Counted from the first letter of the stretch, positions 17,321 to 28,417 are shown. The stretch: DNA of 64,000 bases from an uncultured Eggerthella sp. (GCA_900538545.1 UPYK01000006.1:30102-94101); one strand, 5' to 3'. The notes: generated from the letters alone by a model not told the origin. Made by a program: numbers and translations.

Positions 17321-17932
17321 CTAGAGCCTGCTCTGTGCTGCTCCAACTGCTTGTGCGAGAAATACCGCAAGCAGCATCTTCAAAAGATCGGGAACGACAA
17401 AAGGAGCGACAGCCGCCACAAATGCAGCCTCTGCCGTAAGCTGGCCGACCCACATAAGCCACAGCCAACCAAATACATAATAAATAGCCGCAAAACAAAC
17501 GCCCACTATGAGGCTGCGGAGCAAGAATCCTCTTTTCACCTGGCCGCCGAGAAACGTTGCGCGCTGGTCGGAAGCGAAAGCAGCACGCTTAGACAGCAGA
17601 TGGCTGAGGGGCAAAACGATGCACGCGCCCACCACAAAACCCATGATGAAGCCACCCGTTGGGCCGAACAGAGCACCTATCCCGCCACGGAACCCCGTGA
17701 AGACCGGAAGGCCAATAGCGCCGAGCGCAACGTAGCCGCAGATCGCGATGAAAGCATCCCTGGGTTTGAGCGCAAACAGCGTGAAGAAGATAGCAAGCGG
17801 AGAAAGGGAAAGAGGTACAGGACCGATCGGTACGGTGACCCATGCAGTAACTGCCATGCAGGCAATAGCTGCCGCACAATAGACGACCGAACGGCTTCTC
17901 GATTGTTGCCTCACCATGACTTCTGCTGACAT
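17321..17932 (-). CDS. bioY: Biotin transporter substrate-binding (S) component BioY
   Basis: 203 residues with about six membrane helices. The core contains VPLSLSPLAIFFTLFALKPR and the BioY-type glycine-rich segment FRGGIGALFGPTGGFIMGFV. BioY binds biotin in the membrane, alone or with an ECF energy-coupling module; no ecfA or ecfT is in this window. GAGAAGGA lies four bases before the ATG at 17932. A biotin ligase gene lies 0.8 kb away beyond mntP, so biotin handling is loosely clustered. A perfect inverted repeat at 18051-18078 upstream could be its operator. Confidence 0.92.
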   Translation of the reverse strand: MSAEVMVRQQSRSRSVVYCAAAIACMAVTAWVTVPIGPVPLSLSPLAIFFTLFALKPRDAFIAICGYVALGAIGLPVFTGFRGGIGALFGPTGGFIMGFVVGACIVLPLSHLLSKRAAFASDQRATFLGGQVKRGFLLRSLIVGVCFAAIYYVFGWLWLMWVGQLTAEAAFVAAVAPFVVPDLLKMLLAVFLAQAVGAAQSRL

Positions 17933-18050
17933 GCTATCCTTCTCTCTTGCTTTTGAGTTTACTGCATACCTTGTTCGACTCTTGCCAGCGGCGGTTCGCA
18001 CCAGACGCGATCCATGGTGGCAGCGAGGAACAAGCTCACGGGTTGATCCA

Positions 18051-18078
18051 TAACCGATACACTGGAATCTATCGGTTA
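18051..18078. promoter_or_regulatory. Perfect inverted repeat between bioY and mntP
   Basis: TAACCGATA, ten bases, TATCGGTTA. It lies 119 bases upstream of bioY and 121 bases upstream of mntP, nearly midway, so it could control either or both. It does not match the Escherichia coli BirA operator closely. There is no T-run, so a terminator is unlikely. Confidence 0.5.
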
Positions 18079-18198
18079 CTCATAAATTATATCTATAAAT
18101 CTATACATGTGACACCCAAAATCGATACTTTCGGACGACCTATTGATTTGAGCGGTCATAAAGAGATCGTGCATGATGAATTGTGGTAAAACAAGACC

Positions 18199-18753
18199 AT
18201 GAGTACGATCGAACTTCTCATTTTAGGGCTTGCGCTTTCCATGGACGCTTTTGCGGTAACGGTGTCCAACGCCTTCGTCTATCGCGGAACCGATAAAGCC
18301 CACCGTCTCTTGATGCCCGTCTTCTTCGGTGTCTTTCAGGGGCTCATGCCCGTGATCGGATTCTATGCTGGTTCGTTGGTGGGGCCCTTCATCGAAACCT
18401 ATGCGGGCATCATCACGTTCGTTATCCTTGGGTTCATCGGCGGCAAGATGCTTTGGGATGCATTCCATGAAGAGCCCGAAGAAGTCTTCGATAAGCAGGC
18501 GAAACTCACGATTCCCGTCTTGTTCTTCCAAGCTATTGCCACGAGCATCGATGCGCTTGCCGTAGGTGTCAGCTTCGCAGCGCTTTCGCTCAACATCGCA
18601 TCGGCGGCAACCCTGATCGGCTTGACCACCGCACTGTGCTGCATCGTCGCGCTGATCATCGGGCGCCATTTCGGCATGAAGTTGGGGAACAAGGCCACGA
18701 TCATCGGCGGCATCGTCTTGATCGCGATCGGCATCAAAGCCCTGTTCACGTAA
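18199..18753 (+). CDS. mntP: Manganese efflux pump MntP family
   Basis: 184 residues with six predicted membrane helices in two homologous halves. The conserved acidic motifs are GLALSMDAFAVTVSNAF near residue 10 and AIATSIDALAVGVSFA near 112. MntP exports Mn2+ across the cytoplasmic membrane. No yybP-ykoY manganese riboswitch could be recognised in the 266 bases before it. The ribosome site is poor (GTGGTAAAACAAGACC before ATG). Its last eight bases overlap the 3' end of the convergent biotin ligase gene. Confidence 0.92.
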   Translation: MSTIELLILGLALSMDAFAVTVSNAFVYRGTDKAHRLLMPVFFGVFQGLMPVIGFYAGSLVGPFIETYAGIITFVILGFIGGKMLWDAFHEEPEEVFDKQAKLTIPVLFFQAIATSIDALAVGVSFAALSLNIASAATLIGLTTALCCIVALIIGRHFGMKLGNKATIIGGIVLIAIGIKALFT

Positions 18754-19741
18754 GGGAATGGCGGGTGTGGACTTCGCCGGAGTTGGCGGCGATGACACGG
18801 CCTTGTTCGGTACGGAGGAGGAGTTCGCCAGAAGATGATGCTCCGATGACTTCGCCAGCGTAAAGCAGCTCCCCATCGATCGTTTCGAGTTCGACCTGTT
18901 CGCCTTTGTTATAGAGAAGGCCATTGTAGCCATCCATGAAGGGCTCTATCCCCTCTTCGCGCCATAATTCGTAAAACCCTTGGATGCAGCCGAGCAGCGC
19001 GGGAAGAAGCTGACCGCTTATTTGATCGAACGTAACGTCCGATAGAGCATCGAAGCTTTCAAGATATGCTGCGGGAACGCCGAGCTCTTCGGTCGAACCT
19101 GCTGCTTCAGCCTCTTCAACAGAAGAGCCACTAGGCGAAGTGATATTGATACCGATGCCGCAGCAGAGCTTACCGTCGATCATCTCGAGCGAGATGCCTA
19201 CTAGTTTGGCGCCTCCCTCATCGGATACGACCAGGATATCGTTAGGCCATTTGATCTTGATCTTGTCGGTCTGCGCGAAGGAAGCAAGCGTTTCCTGCAC
19301 CGCCAGCGAAAGAAGAAGGCTCAGCGTTGGAAGAGCGCTCTGGTCCACCTTAGGTTGAAGATGCTCGCTCAAAGGATCGAGGATGAACGAGAAATACAAG
19401 CCGCCTTCAGGACTCTTCCACGATCTTCCTTGCCTTCCATACGCTGCAGTTTGCCTGTTGGCCACGAAACAGATTCCTTCAGGAGCTCCTTTAGAAATAG
19501 CTTCTTTTACGCAGTTGTTGGTCGAATCAACTTCATCGAAGAACGTGACGCGCCAGAATCCGCCACCGTACGTCTTCACTTCGGCGGAAGCTTGCTGTTC
19601 CTCCCCTTCCTGCGGGCGAGCTGCTTCTTGCAGATGCGCTATGGCCTGCAGGAATGCCGCATCCTTCAGGGGGTTCGCGTCTTGTGGACGGCTTGTATCT
19701 TGCGGGTGCGCAGCATCCTGCGAACGTGATGCGTTGTTCAT
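18746..19741 (-). CDS. birA: Biotin-[acetyl-CoA-carboxylase] ligase without HTH domain
   Basis: About 331 residues. The ligase domain starts near 60 (VTFFDEVDSTNNCVKEAI) with the biotinyl-AMP loop AYGRQGRSWKSPEGGLYFS and KIKWPNDILV, and a C-terminal SH3-like domain (GEVIGASSSGELLLRTEQGR). There is no DNA-binding domain. Instead, the first 55 or so residues are a low-complexity stretch with repeated P-Q-D/E-A units. The start codon overlaps the folP-folK stop as TAATG; a longer start at 19756 is possible. The enzyme attaches biotin to carboxylase subunits. Without an HTH it cannot be the biotin repressor itself. Confidence 0.9.
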   Translation of the reverse strand: MNNASRSQDAAHPQDTSRPQDANPLKDAAFLQAIAHLQEAARPQEGEEQQASAEVKTYGGGFWRVTFFDEVDSTNNCVKEAISKGAPEGICFVANRQTAAYGRQGRSWKSPEGGLYFSFILDPLSEHLQPKVDQSALPTLSLLLSLAVQETLASFAQTDKIKIKWPNDILVVSDEGGAKLVGISLEMIDGKLCCGIGINITSPSGSSVEEAEAAGSTEELGVPAAYLESFDALSDVTFDQISGQLLPALLGCIQGFYELWREEGIEPFMDGYNGLLYNKGEQVELETIDGELLYAGEVIGASSSGELLLRTEQGRVIAANSGEVHTRHSLT

Positions 19742-21057
19742 TACTCGCACTTCCAAGCTTTGCCGTACTTAACGTTATCGAACGTGACTGGCACGCCATT
19801 AGCAAGCTCATGATGAGGCAGAAGCTCCAAGAGCGGCTTCACCACGAAATCGCGCTCGAGCAAGAGTGGATGCGGCAGGGTGAGCACCTCAAGATCGGAA
19901 ACGTAGCCTTGGTAATCGAGGATATCGAGATCGCACGTGCGCGGGCCGTTCTTCTGCGTGCGCACACGCCCTAAGCTGTTCTCGATCGCTTGGAGGTAGG
20001 TGAGCAGTTCTTGCGGGGGCAAGCCGGTGCGTATGAGCACGACCGTGTTCACGAAAAGATCCTGATCCTCGAAATAGGCCGGTTCGCTTTCGTAGTAGCT
20101 TGAAATATCGATGATCTGCGTGTCGGGCAGCATGCACATGTCGCCGATGGCCTTGTTGATCATCGCGATCTTACCTTCGCGCTCCTCGCCTTCGTCGGCC
20201 ACGAGCGCTACGTTGCAGCCCATGCCGATGAGCACGTAGGGGCGCAGGTTCTCTTCGAGCGCTTGAGCGGTGAGCGCCACGTTGTGCGTACGGATGACCG
20301 ATGCGCCCAGCTCGCAGGCCATGAGTGCTTCAGCGGCCGAAGCGCTATCACGCTCTTTTGGGTCTTCGATGTGGTACGCTTCGCCAATGTAGCTCTTGCG
20401 CGAAACCGCAACCATGGTCGGAAAGCCCAGGCGGTTGAACTCGTGGAAGTTCCTCATGAGCTCGACCGTCTGCTTCGCCGTCTTGCCGAAACCAGGACCA
20501 GGATCGAGGCAGATGCGCTCGCGCGCGACGCCGTGCGCGATCAAATTATCTGCCTGCGCTTTTAAGTAATCGCGCACTTCGGCAAGCACGTCTTCATAGA
20601 CGGGTTCATTTTGCATCGTTCGAGGATCATCGCCGCCCATATGCATGACCACAAGCCCCGCATCGCACGAAGCGGCCAGGTCGACCATGACAGGATCGCG
20701 GAAGCCGCTCACGTCGTTGATGATCGAAGCGCCTGCTGCGAGCGCCGCACGCGCAACAGGAGCATGACGGGTATCGATGCTCACGCAAATACCCTTACTA
20801 GCCAGCGCCTTCACCACATCGAGCACGCGGGCGCACTCTTCCTCTTCGCTTACGGGCGCGGCGCCGGGACGCGTTGATTCTCCCCCGACATCGATGATGA
20901 GCGCGCCTTCCTCGATCATCTGAAGTCCGCGTGCGATCGCGTCTTCAGGCGTTGGATACGAGCCACCATCGGAGAAAGAATCGGGCGTAAGATTCAAGAT
21001 GCCCATGATAATGGGCATCTTGGCATCAAAACTGTACTGGCTGCATTTCCAGATCAT
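19741..21057 (-). CDS. folP: Dihydropteroate synthase fused to HPPK
   Basis: 438 residues. The DHPS part comes first (MGILNLTPDSFSDGG near 18, GGESTRPGA, VSGFRDP, MHMGGDD, DPGPGFGKT, SRKSYIGEA). A 6-hydroxymethyl-dihydropterin pyrophosphokinase domain follows from about 275 (VLIGMGCNVALVADEGEE, YYESEPAYFEDQDLFVNTVV, KNGPRTCDLDILDYQG). The fusion performs the two steps joining dihydropterin to p-aminobenzoate. The order DHPS-HPPK is the reverse of the HPPK-DHPS fusions of plants and protists. It follows ftsH by 17 bases; the ribosome site AAAGGAT lies before the ATG at 21057. No folB is nearby. Confidence 0.93.
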   Translation of the reverse strand: MIWKCSQYSFDAKMPIIMGILNLTPDSFSDGGSYPTPEDAIARGLQMIEEGALIIDVGGESTRPGAAPVSEEEECARVLDVVKALASKGICVSIDTRHAPVARAALAAGASIINDVSGFRDPVMVDLAASCDAGLVVMHMGGDDPRTMQNEPVYEDVLAEVRDYLKAQADNLIAHGVARERICLDPGPGFGKTAKQTVELMRNFHEFNRLGFPTMVAVSRKSYIGEAYHIEDPKERDSASAAEALMACELGASVIRTHNVALTAQALEENLRPYVLIGMGCNVALVADEGEEREGKIAMINKAIGDMCMLPDTQIIDISSYYESEPAYFEDQDLFVNTVVLIRTGLPPQELLTYLQAIENSLGRVRTQKNGPRTCDLDILDYQGYVSDLEVLTLPHPLLLERDFVVKPLLELLPHHELANGVPVTFDNVKYGKAWKCE

Positions 21058-21074
21058 GAATGAACATCCTTTGG

Positions 21075-23480
<2,406 letters not shown>

Positions 23481-23541
23481 AACGTATCAATGTTCCTTAT
23501 GCGTTGGTCGGTTGGTCATTCAGTGGTTCAGTCGTTTACGA

Positions 23542-24096
23542 TCAGGCCTTCTTTGCGATCGCGCTCCGCTTGAGCGCTCCCACATAGGGAAGGTTGCGAT
23601 ATTTTTCCGCGTAGTCGAGCCCATAGCCGACCACGAATTCATCCGGACAAGCGAACCCCAGGTAGTGACAGGGAAGATCGGCCTGTTCTGGAATGTCCTT
23701 ACGGAGAAGCGCCGCAATGGAAAGCGATGCGGGCTTGCGCGATTGAAGATTCTTGATCAGATAGCGCAGCGTGAGACCCGTATCGATCACATCTTCAGCG
23801 ATGAGCACATCGCGGCCCATGATGTCGGTCGAAAGATCCTTCTGGATACGCACGATACCCGAGCTTTCAGCCTCTTTTCCGTACGAAGAAACTGCCATGA
23901 AATCCATTTCGAGCGGAAGATCGATCTGGCGAACCAGATCGGCCATGAAGATCGCCGCACCGCGCAGGATCGAGATGACCACAAGGTCTTTTCCCGCATA
24001 ATCGCGCGTGATAGCCGCTCCCATTTCACGTACCCGCGCACGAATGTCGCTCTCAGAGAACAGAACGCGCTCAAGATCGGGATGTAATTCTTCCAC
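23542..24096 (-). CDS. hpt: Hypoxanthine phosphoribosyltransferase
   Basis: 184 residues. The PRPP-binding loop is VLIAEDVIDTGLTLRYLIKNL. ISILRGAAIFMADLVRQI near the N-terminus and the SSYG flexible-loop motif (FMAVSSYGKEAESSG) are also typical. It salvages hypoxanthine (and often guanine) to IMP/GMP with PRPP. The start is a GTG with GAGGAGCG directly before it. It lies 61 bases upstream of ftsH. Confidence 0.94.
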   Translation of the reverse strand: MEELHPDLERVLFSESDIRARVREMGAAITRDYAGKDLVVISILRGAAIFMADLVRQIDLPLEMDFMAVSSYGKEAESSGIVRIQKDLSTDIMGRDVLIAEDVIDTGLTLRYLIKNLQSRKPASLSIAALLRKDIPEQADLPCHYLGFACPDEFVVGYGLDYAEKYRNLPYVGALKRSAIAKKA

Positions 24097-24276
24097 CGCT
24101 CCTCTTTCATGGCATAGCTTTCAAACCGCATCTGCGGCTTTTAGTGTTCTAGTTTAGCAAAAGCGCCGCGCGATTCGTCCGCTTGCAGGTGTGCACATTC
24201 CATTTGCGAAAAATTTGCAATAAATCTACATCGTCTGCGCCCGTGAACGCCTCATGCAGCCCGTTTTTTCGCGCGT

Positions 24277-24969
24277 TTACGCCTCTTTTTGCGTTATCTC
24301 GACCGGCACTTCCCTGCGCAAAAGATCGGGGAAATTCTCGAGCAGCTTATCAACAGGCAGCCCGACGATGTTGTTGTAGTCGCCCTCATAGCCTTCAACG
24401 AGCGCCGCGCCCTTGCCCTGAATGCCGTAGGCGCCCGCTTTGTCGATGGTTTCACCGGTTGCCACATACGCGTTGATGTCTTTTTCGGTGAGCTCTTTGA
24501 AGGTGACCTCACTCGTTTCCGTGAAGGTCCGGAAACCGATCGAAACGTTGCCGTCTCCCCCGTTTTCTTCGGTCTCGTTCAAGAGCATCATCCACACCGA
24601 AACGCCCGTGATGACCTGGTGCGTCTTGCCGGAGAGCTTACGCAGCATCTCGCGTGCATGATCAGCCGAATAGGGCTTGCCGAAGATCTCGCCATCGAGC
24701 ACGACCATCGTGTCGGCACCGATCACAAAGCCCAACCCCACCGGATTCTGCGCGAGCACCTCTTGAACGGCTGCACCTGCTTTTCGCTCGGCAAGCTTCT
24801 TCACGGCCTCTTCAGGCTGCGCGAGCAAATCGGCATCGAGCGTTTCGTCGACCGGTTCAGTGGGGGTGAACACACGGAACTGGACGCCTGCATCTTGAAG
24901 CAGCTGCTTTCGACGCGGCGAATTCGACGCCAAGATGATGTTGATGGGAATGACCGGCTGTTGATCCAT
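24277..24969 (-). CDS. maf: Maf-family nucleotide pyrophosphatase
   Basis: 230 residues. It begins with IILASNSPRRKQLLQDAGV, followed by KAGAAVQEV, the catalytic GADTMVVLDGEIFGKP and QVITGVSVW, then AYGIQGKGAALVEGYEGDYNNIVGLP. Maf proteins hydrolyse dTTP/UTP or modified nucleotides and restrain septum formation. AAGGAGAA precedes the ATG at 24969. It lies 38 bases after tilS; the 180-base gap to hpt contains no gene. Confidence 0.94.
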   Translation of the reverse strand: MDQQPVIPINIILASNSPRRKQLLQDAGVQFRVFTPTEPVDETLDADLLAQPEEAVKKLAERKAGAAVQEVLAQNPVGLGFVIGADTMVVLDGEIFGKPYSADHAREMLRKLSGKTHQVITGVSVWMMLLNETEENGGDGNVSIGFRTFTETSEVTFKELTEKDINAYVATGETIDKAGAYGIQGKGAALVEGYEGDYNNIVGLPVDKLLENFPDLLRREVPVEITQKEA

Positions 24970-25007
24970 GGGTTCTCCTTAAGGAAGCGTTGATTGAAAA
25001 GTCTCGG

Positions 25008-26081
25008 TTAAGCGCGCTTGCGGCGCGTGCGGAAGCGTGCCATGGGTTCGATGAGCACACCTTGTTTGTTCGCGCTCACGGCAAGATCGCCCTGGATGTT
25101 CACGACATAGCCGCTTTGCGGGCTGCCGTCTTCGTCGAAGGCCTGGAGCACGGCTTCGATGGCCGCGCTCTCGATGCGCCCTTCGGAACCGATGAGCGAC
25201 TCGAGCACTGAGCGAATTGCGCGCCGCTTGAGCGGGAGCGCGAGCATGCCGAAGCTTGGAAGCAGCAGCGTATAGCCTTCTGCCTGTTCAGCATTGTTCA
25301 CAAGAGCGTCTTCGGCGAGCGATTCCATGAAGTCGTCTTCATCGGCAATGAGGTTCATCGTGCGGCAGAGCGTGTCGAGCAGTTGGGGGTTCTGCGCCTT
25401 CGCTGCAGGAACGATCTCGTGACGCACGTAGGAACGAAAACGGTCGGTATGCGCGTTCGTCGCATCCTCACGCCAAAGTGCGCCCTGTTCATCACGTACG
25501 ACCACTTCACCACGAGCCGCACGCTCTTCAAGATAGCAGCGCAGACCAGCACGTGAAACATCCAGCAGCGGACGCACCACCGGCCCATTGCGATAGAGCA
25601 TGGAGCGAAAGCCGCCCGGCCCCGTGCCTTTTATCGAGCGCATATAGAAGTTCTCCACGCGATCATCTTGCGTGTGTGCCGTGATGATGCGCCCTTCGGC
25701 GATGGGCACCGCCGCGTGCATGCAGAGGCTCTCGAGGGCTTCGCGCGCAGCAATGTAGCGCTCTTGGCGCCCGATGGCCTCAACGTTGCCCCCTGTTTCT
25801 CGGGCAAGCAGAGCAACATCGACCTCGCAGCAGAAGAACGGGATATCGAGCGCTTCAGCAAGCGCAGCAACGAAGACCTGGTCGTCTTCGGCATCGCGCC
25901 CGCGCAGTTTGTGATTCACGTGCAAGCACGCAAGTGGACCGACCAGCCCGCGCGCATGGAGGTCGGCCATGATGTAGGTAAGCGCCGTTGAATCCGAGCC
26001 GCCCGATACCATCAGAAGCGCCGGCGAAGCGGCATTGAAAAGCGCATGCTTGCCGATCGTATGTTCAATAGTCTCGATCAC
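25008..26081 (-). CDS. tilS: tRNA(Ile)-lysidine synthase
   Basis: 357 residues. The PP-loop is MVSGGSDSTALTYIM at about 24-38, then CLHVNHKLRGRDAEDDQVFV, ITAHTQDDRVENFYMR and GPGGFRSM, all TilS motifs. TilS converts C34 of tRNA-Ile(CAU) to lysidine so that it reads AUA. The C-terminal substrate domain is shorter than in Escherichia coli. The GTG start has GAGGACG upstream. It leads the tilS-maf-hpt-ftsH cluster. Confidence 0.94.
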   Translation of the reverse strand: MIETIEHTIGKHALFNAASPALLMVSGGSDSTALTYIMADLHARGLVGPLACLHVNHKLRGRDAEDDQVFVAALAEALDIPFFCCEVDVALLARETGGNVEAIGRQERYIAAREALESLCMHAAVPIAEGRIITAHTQDDRVENFYMRSIKGTGPGGFRSMLYRNGPVVRPLLDVSRAGLRCYLEERAARGEVVVRDEQGALWREDATNAHTDRFRSYVRHEIVPAAKAQNPQLLDTLCRTMNLIADEDDFMESLAEDALVNNAEQAEGYTLLLPSFGMLALPLKRRAIRSVLESLIGSEGRIESAAIEAVLQAFDEDGSPQSGYVVNIQGDLAVSANKQGVLIEPMARFRTRRKRA

Positions 26082-26198
26082 CTGAACGTCCTCTTACAAT
26101 TTTGTTTCATTTGGGCACTTCATGATTATAGTTTCGCCTTCTCGCATAAGCTAGGAAAGCGTTCTCATAAGAATGACAGAAGAAAGTAGGTGAAGGCC

Positions 26199-26576
26199 AT
26201 GAATTTCGTACTTCGTGTGATCGGCATCTTCATTGCCGTCGCGGTCGCGGTGTGGCTCGTTCCCGGTATCGAAGTAGGTGGAACGGTGTCCACGTGGGCG
26301 AGCGTGCTCATCATCGCGCTCATCATCGCGCTGCTGAACATGACCATCAAACCCATATTGCAGCTGTTCGGGCTTCCTATAACGGTCATTACGCTCGGTA
26401 TCTTCTATATCATCATCAATACCGCGCTACTCTATCTTGCTTCATGGTTGGCGAACGGGCTGTTCGGCATCGATTTCATCATCGCGACCTTCGGGTCGGG
26501 ATTCGTTGCGAGCATCGTTATCTCGATCGTTTCGAGCATCATGAACGGGCTTTTGGGAACCGACAGCTATCGATAG
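26199..26576 (+). CDS. Small membrane protein of the phage-holin-4-like (DUF360) family
   Basis: 125 residues with four hydrophobic helices (FVLRVIGIFIAVAVAVWLV, WASVLIIALIIALLNMTIKP, TVITLGIFYIIINTALLYLA, SGFVASIVISIVSSIMNGLL). The NMTIKPILQLFGLPI segment is typical of the PF04020-type family, which is widespread in bacterial chromosomes despite the phage name; its function is unknown. AGGTGAAGG precedes the ATG at 26199. A single-gene unit; a REP palindrome starts four bases after its stop codon. Confidence 0.85.
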   Translation: MNFVLRVIGIFIAVAVAVWLVPGIEVGGTVSTWASVLIIALIIALLNMTIKPILQLFGLPITVITLGIFYIIINTALLYLASWLANGLFGIDFIIATFGSGFVASIVISIVSSIMNGLLGTDSYR

Positions 26577-26579
26577 GAA

Positions 26580-26608
26580 GATGACAAACTACCCGGTTGT
26601 TCGACATC
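26580..26608 (+). repeat. REP-like 29-bp palindrome, left of copy B
   Basis: Starts GATGACAAACTACCC and ends GTTCGACATC, a slightly diverged copy. It begins four bases after the stop codon of the holin-like gene and, with the copy at 26877, brackets hairpin repeat B in inverted orientation. Confidence 0.75.
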
Positions 26609-26619
26609 TTTTGATCGAG

Positions 26620-26780
26620 CTCGATCAGCGCCGAGCGCGAGACACGAGGTTCCCCGCTTCCCTGCTCAAGAACCTGCATTCTGCAGGTTCTTTCGTGCGT
26701 CGCTGCTTTGCTCGGGTTTTGTAAAAAATGAATTTAGTCGGCAAAGAGTCACCTCGTTGCCTCACCCTCTTCGCTGATCG
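26620..26780 (-). repeat. Hairpin-bearing intergenic repeat, copy B
   Basis: About 161 bp, inverted relative to copy A and nearly identical to it. Terminal inverted repeats lie at 26620-26641 and 26760-26780; the internal 11-bp stem AAGAACCTGCA lies at 26668-26678/26682-26692. It has REP palindromes on both sides. With them it fills the 329-base gap between the holin-like gene and ferritin; no gene is present there. Confidence 0.8.
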
Positions 26781-26799
26781 GGCATCGCTGAAATAGAAC

Positions 26800-26831
26800 A
26801 AGCAGCAGCGCCCCATGAGGCACTGCTGCTT
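26800..26831 (-). terminator. Probable terminator after ferritin
   Basis: AAGCAGCAG, 14-base loop, CTGCTGCTT, followed on the minus strand by TTGTTCTATTTC. It lies about 75 bases beyond the ferritin stop. Confidence 0.55.
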
Positions 26832-26876
26832 GCGTTGATGTAGCGGATGCTTTCGTTCGTTACCTTTTGTTCATAA

Positions 26877-26905
26877 GGTGTCGAACGACCGGGTAGTTTG
26901 TCACC
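26877..26905 (-). repeat. REP-like 29-bp palindrome abutting the ferritin stop codon
   Basis: Begins GGTGTCGAACGACCGGG and ends AGTTTGTCACC. The next base is the first of the ferritin stop codon, so the palindrome starts the 3' untranslated region of that message. Confidence 0.8.
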
Positions 26906-27409
26906 CTATGCAGCGGGTGCGGTGTAGACGCGTGCAGCGCATTCCTGATCGAGATCGTAGAGCGCTTTAGCGTCGTTGCCGAAGAGCTTCATGCGCGTGA
27001 GCATGGTTTCAGCCGTATCTTCCTCTTCACCCTGCTCTTCGATGAACCAATTGAGGAACTTCATCGTACGATAATCGTTCACTGCAAACGCCGCGCTGTA
27101 GATGTCGTTGATGAGCGACGTTACGTACTTCTCATGCTCAAGGCCTGCCTCAAGCGGAGCAACATGATCGGTGAACTTCTTATCGGGCTGAGCAATAGCT
27201 TCGAGCACCACCTTTTCGCCGTTCTCATGCAAGTAACTGCGGAACTTCAGCGCATGATCGCGCTCTTCCTGAGCCTGGATCATGTACCAATTAGCAAAGC
27301 CGGTAAGCCCCTCTTCTTCATAGTAGTTCGCGAAATCCATGTAGAGGTAGGCTGAATAGAGTTCCTTGTTGATCTGGTCGTTGAGCAATTCGTAGACTTT
27401 TTTGTCCAT
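26906..27409 (-). CDS. ftn: Ferritin (bacterial non-haem type)
   Basis: 167 residues starting MDKKVYELLNDQINKELYSA. The ferroxidase ligands are visible as Glu in NKELYSAYLYM, EERDHALKF with Glu and His, GLEHEKYV and EEQGEEED. It forms 24-mer iron-storage shells and oxidises Fe(II), protecting an anaerobe from iron and peroxide stress. The ATG at 27409 is used; a start at 27469 would add an atypical N-terminus. It is divergent from a TetR gene with 162 bases between them, which should hold both promoters. Confidence 0.95.
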   Translation of the reverse strand: MDKKVYELLNDQINKELYSAYLYMDFANYYEEEGLTGFANWYMIQAQEERDHALKFRSYLHENGEKVVLEAIAQPDKKFTDHVAPLEAGLEHEKYVTSLINDIYSAAFAVNDYRTMKFLNWFIEEQGEEEDTAETMLTRMKLFGNDAKALYDLDQECAARVYTAPAA

Positions 27410-27571
27410 CCTGAAGCCTTCTTTCCGTATAGGTCTACTGATCGAATGGCGGCACTGTTGCGCACCCATATCTTATTGATTCTATGATAACGCCAAATTT
27501 CGTCTAGCGCGTTCGTAGAGGTATAATCAAAAAAGACACATTCAGGCTTGCATCGTTGGGAGGTTGCTTTC

Positions 27572-28417
27572 ATGGCGAAGACTCGAAACGCACAAAAAAC
27601 AGCTCCCAAGATCGATGCTTCCCATGCACGCATCATTCACGATGCCGCTGCCTCAAACTCGAAATCTTCAGTGAAATCAGGGGCTCAATCACGTACGAAT
27701 ACGACCGCGAAGACCAAGAAGAGATCGAATACGCGGTCGAGCGCGAAGCAAAACCAGCGTGAGCAGATCATTGCGGTAGCAAACCGACTCTTCCGCGAAA
27801 AAGGCTATCACAAGACATCGGTTTCAGAGATCGCCCACGAAGTAGGCATGGATCAGTCATCGATCTATTACTGGTTCCCCTCAAAAGAGGCTATCCTTGA
27901 ACAGGTATGCGACCCCAATCGATCGCTCTCCGCACTTGACCACATCATGAACGACATCGATGATCGTGTCGTCCAGCTCTATATGCTCATCTCCTACGAT
28001 GTGGTGCGCAAGTGCAATCTTCCCTTCGACTTCATCGAGTTCGAAGGGCTTGTCTACGACCATCGCGATCGCTTCGAGGGATTTCTTACCAGATATCGCG
28101 AATTCTACCAGGCCTTCGAGCGCACGATCTCGCGCGGCATCGAAGAGGGAGTGTTCAATGATTGCCTCGTGGATGAGCAGGTCGTGACCATCCTCTCGAT
28201 CACCGAAGGCGTCCAGCACCATTATCACGCGAAGTTGCGCGGCAATCTCATTCTGGTTTCATGCGATTACGAAGTGAAGGATCACGATCCAGAAGCTATC
28301 GGGCATATGGCTGCGCGCACGATCATCCCCAGCATGCTCGCTACGCCACAAAGCCTCGACGAGATCCGTTCGAAAGCGATCGCAATACTGGAGAAGCTCG
28401 GACTCCCTAGAGCTTAG
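27572..28417 (+). CDS. TetR-family regulator with a basic N-terminal extension
   Basis: 281 residues. The DNA-binding domain does not begin until about residue 60 (REQIIAVANRLFREKGYHKT, then SVSEIAHEVGMDQSSIYYWF). The first 58 residues are rich in Lys, Arg, Ser, Thr and Ala and probably disordered. The C-terminal ligand domain is helical and unassigned. GGGAGG lies before the ATG. It is divergent from ferritin and its last four bases overlap the convergent HAD gene. TetR proteins normally have no more than 10-20 residues before the first helix, so the extension is odd; it may add non-specific DNA contacts. Confidence 0.9.
   Translation: MAKTRNAQKTAPKIDASHARIIHDAAASNSKSSVKSGAQSRTNTTAKTKKRSNTRSSAKQNQREQIIAVANRLFREKGYHKTSVSEIAHEVGMDQSSIYYWFPSKEAILEQVCDPNRSLSALDHIMNDIDDRVVQLYMLISYDVVRKCNLPFDFIEFEGLVYDHRDRFEGFLTRYREFYQAFERTISRGIEEGVFNDCLVDEQVVTILSITEGVQHHYHAKLRGNLILVSCDYEVKDHDPEAIGHMAARTIIPSMLATPQSLDEIRSKAIAILEKLGLPRA

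Noticed and set aside
26199..26576. Phage lysis gene
   Set aside because: The family name includes holin, but the gene stands alone among housekeeping genes with no phage neighbours.
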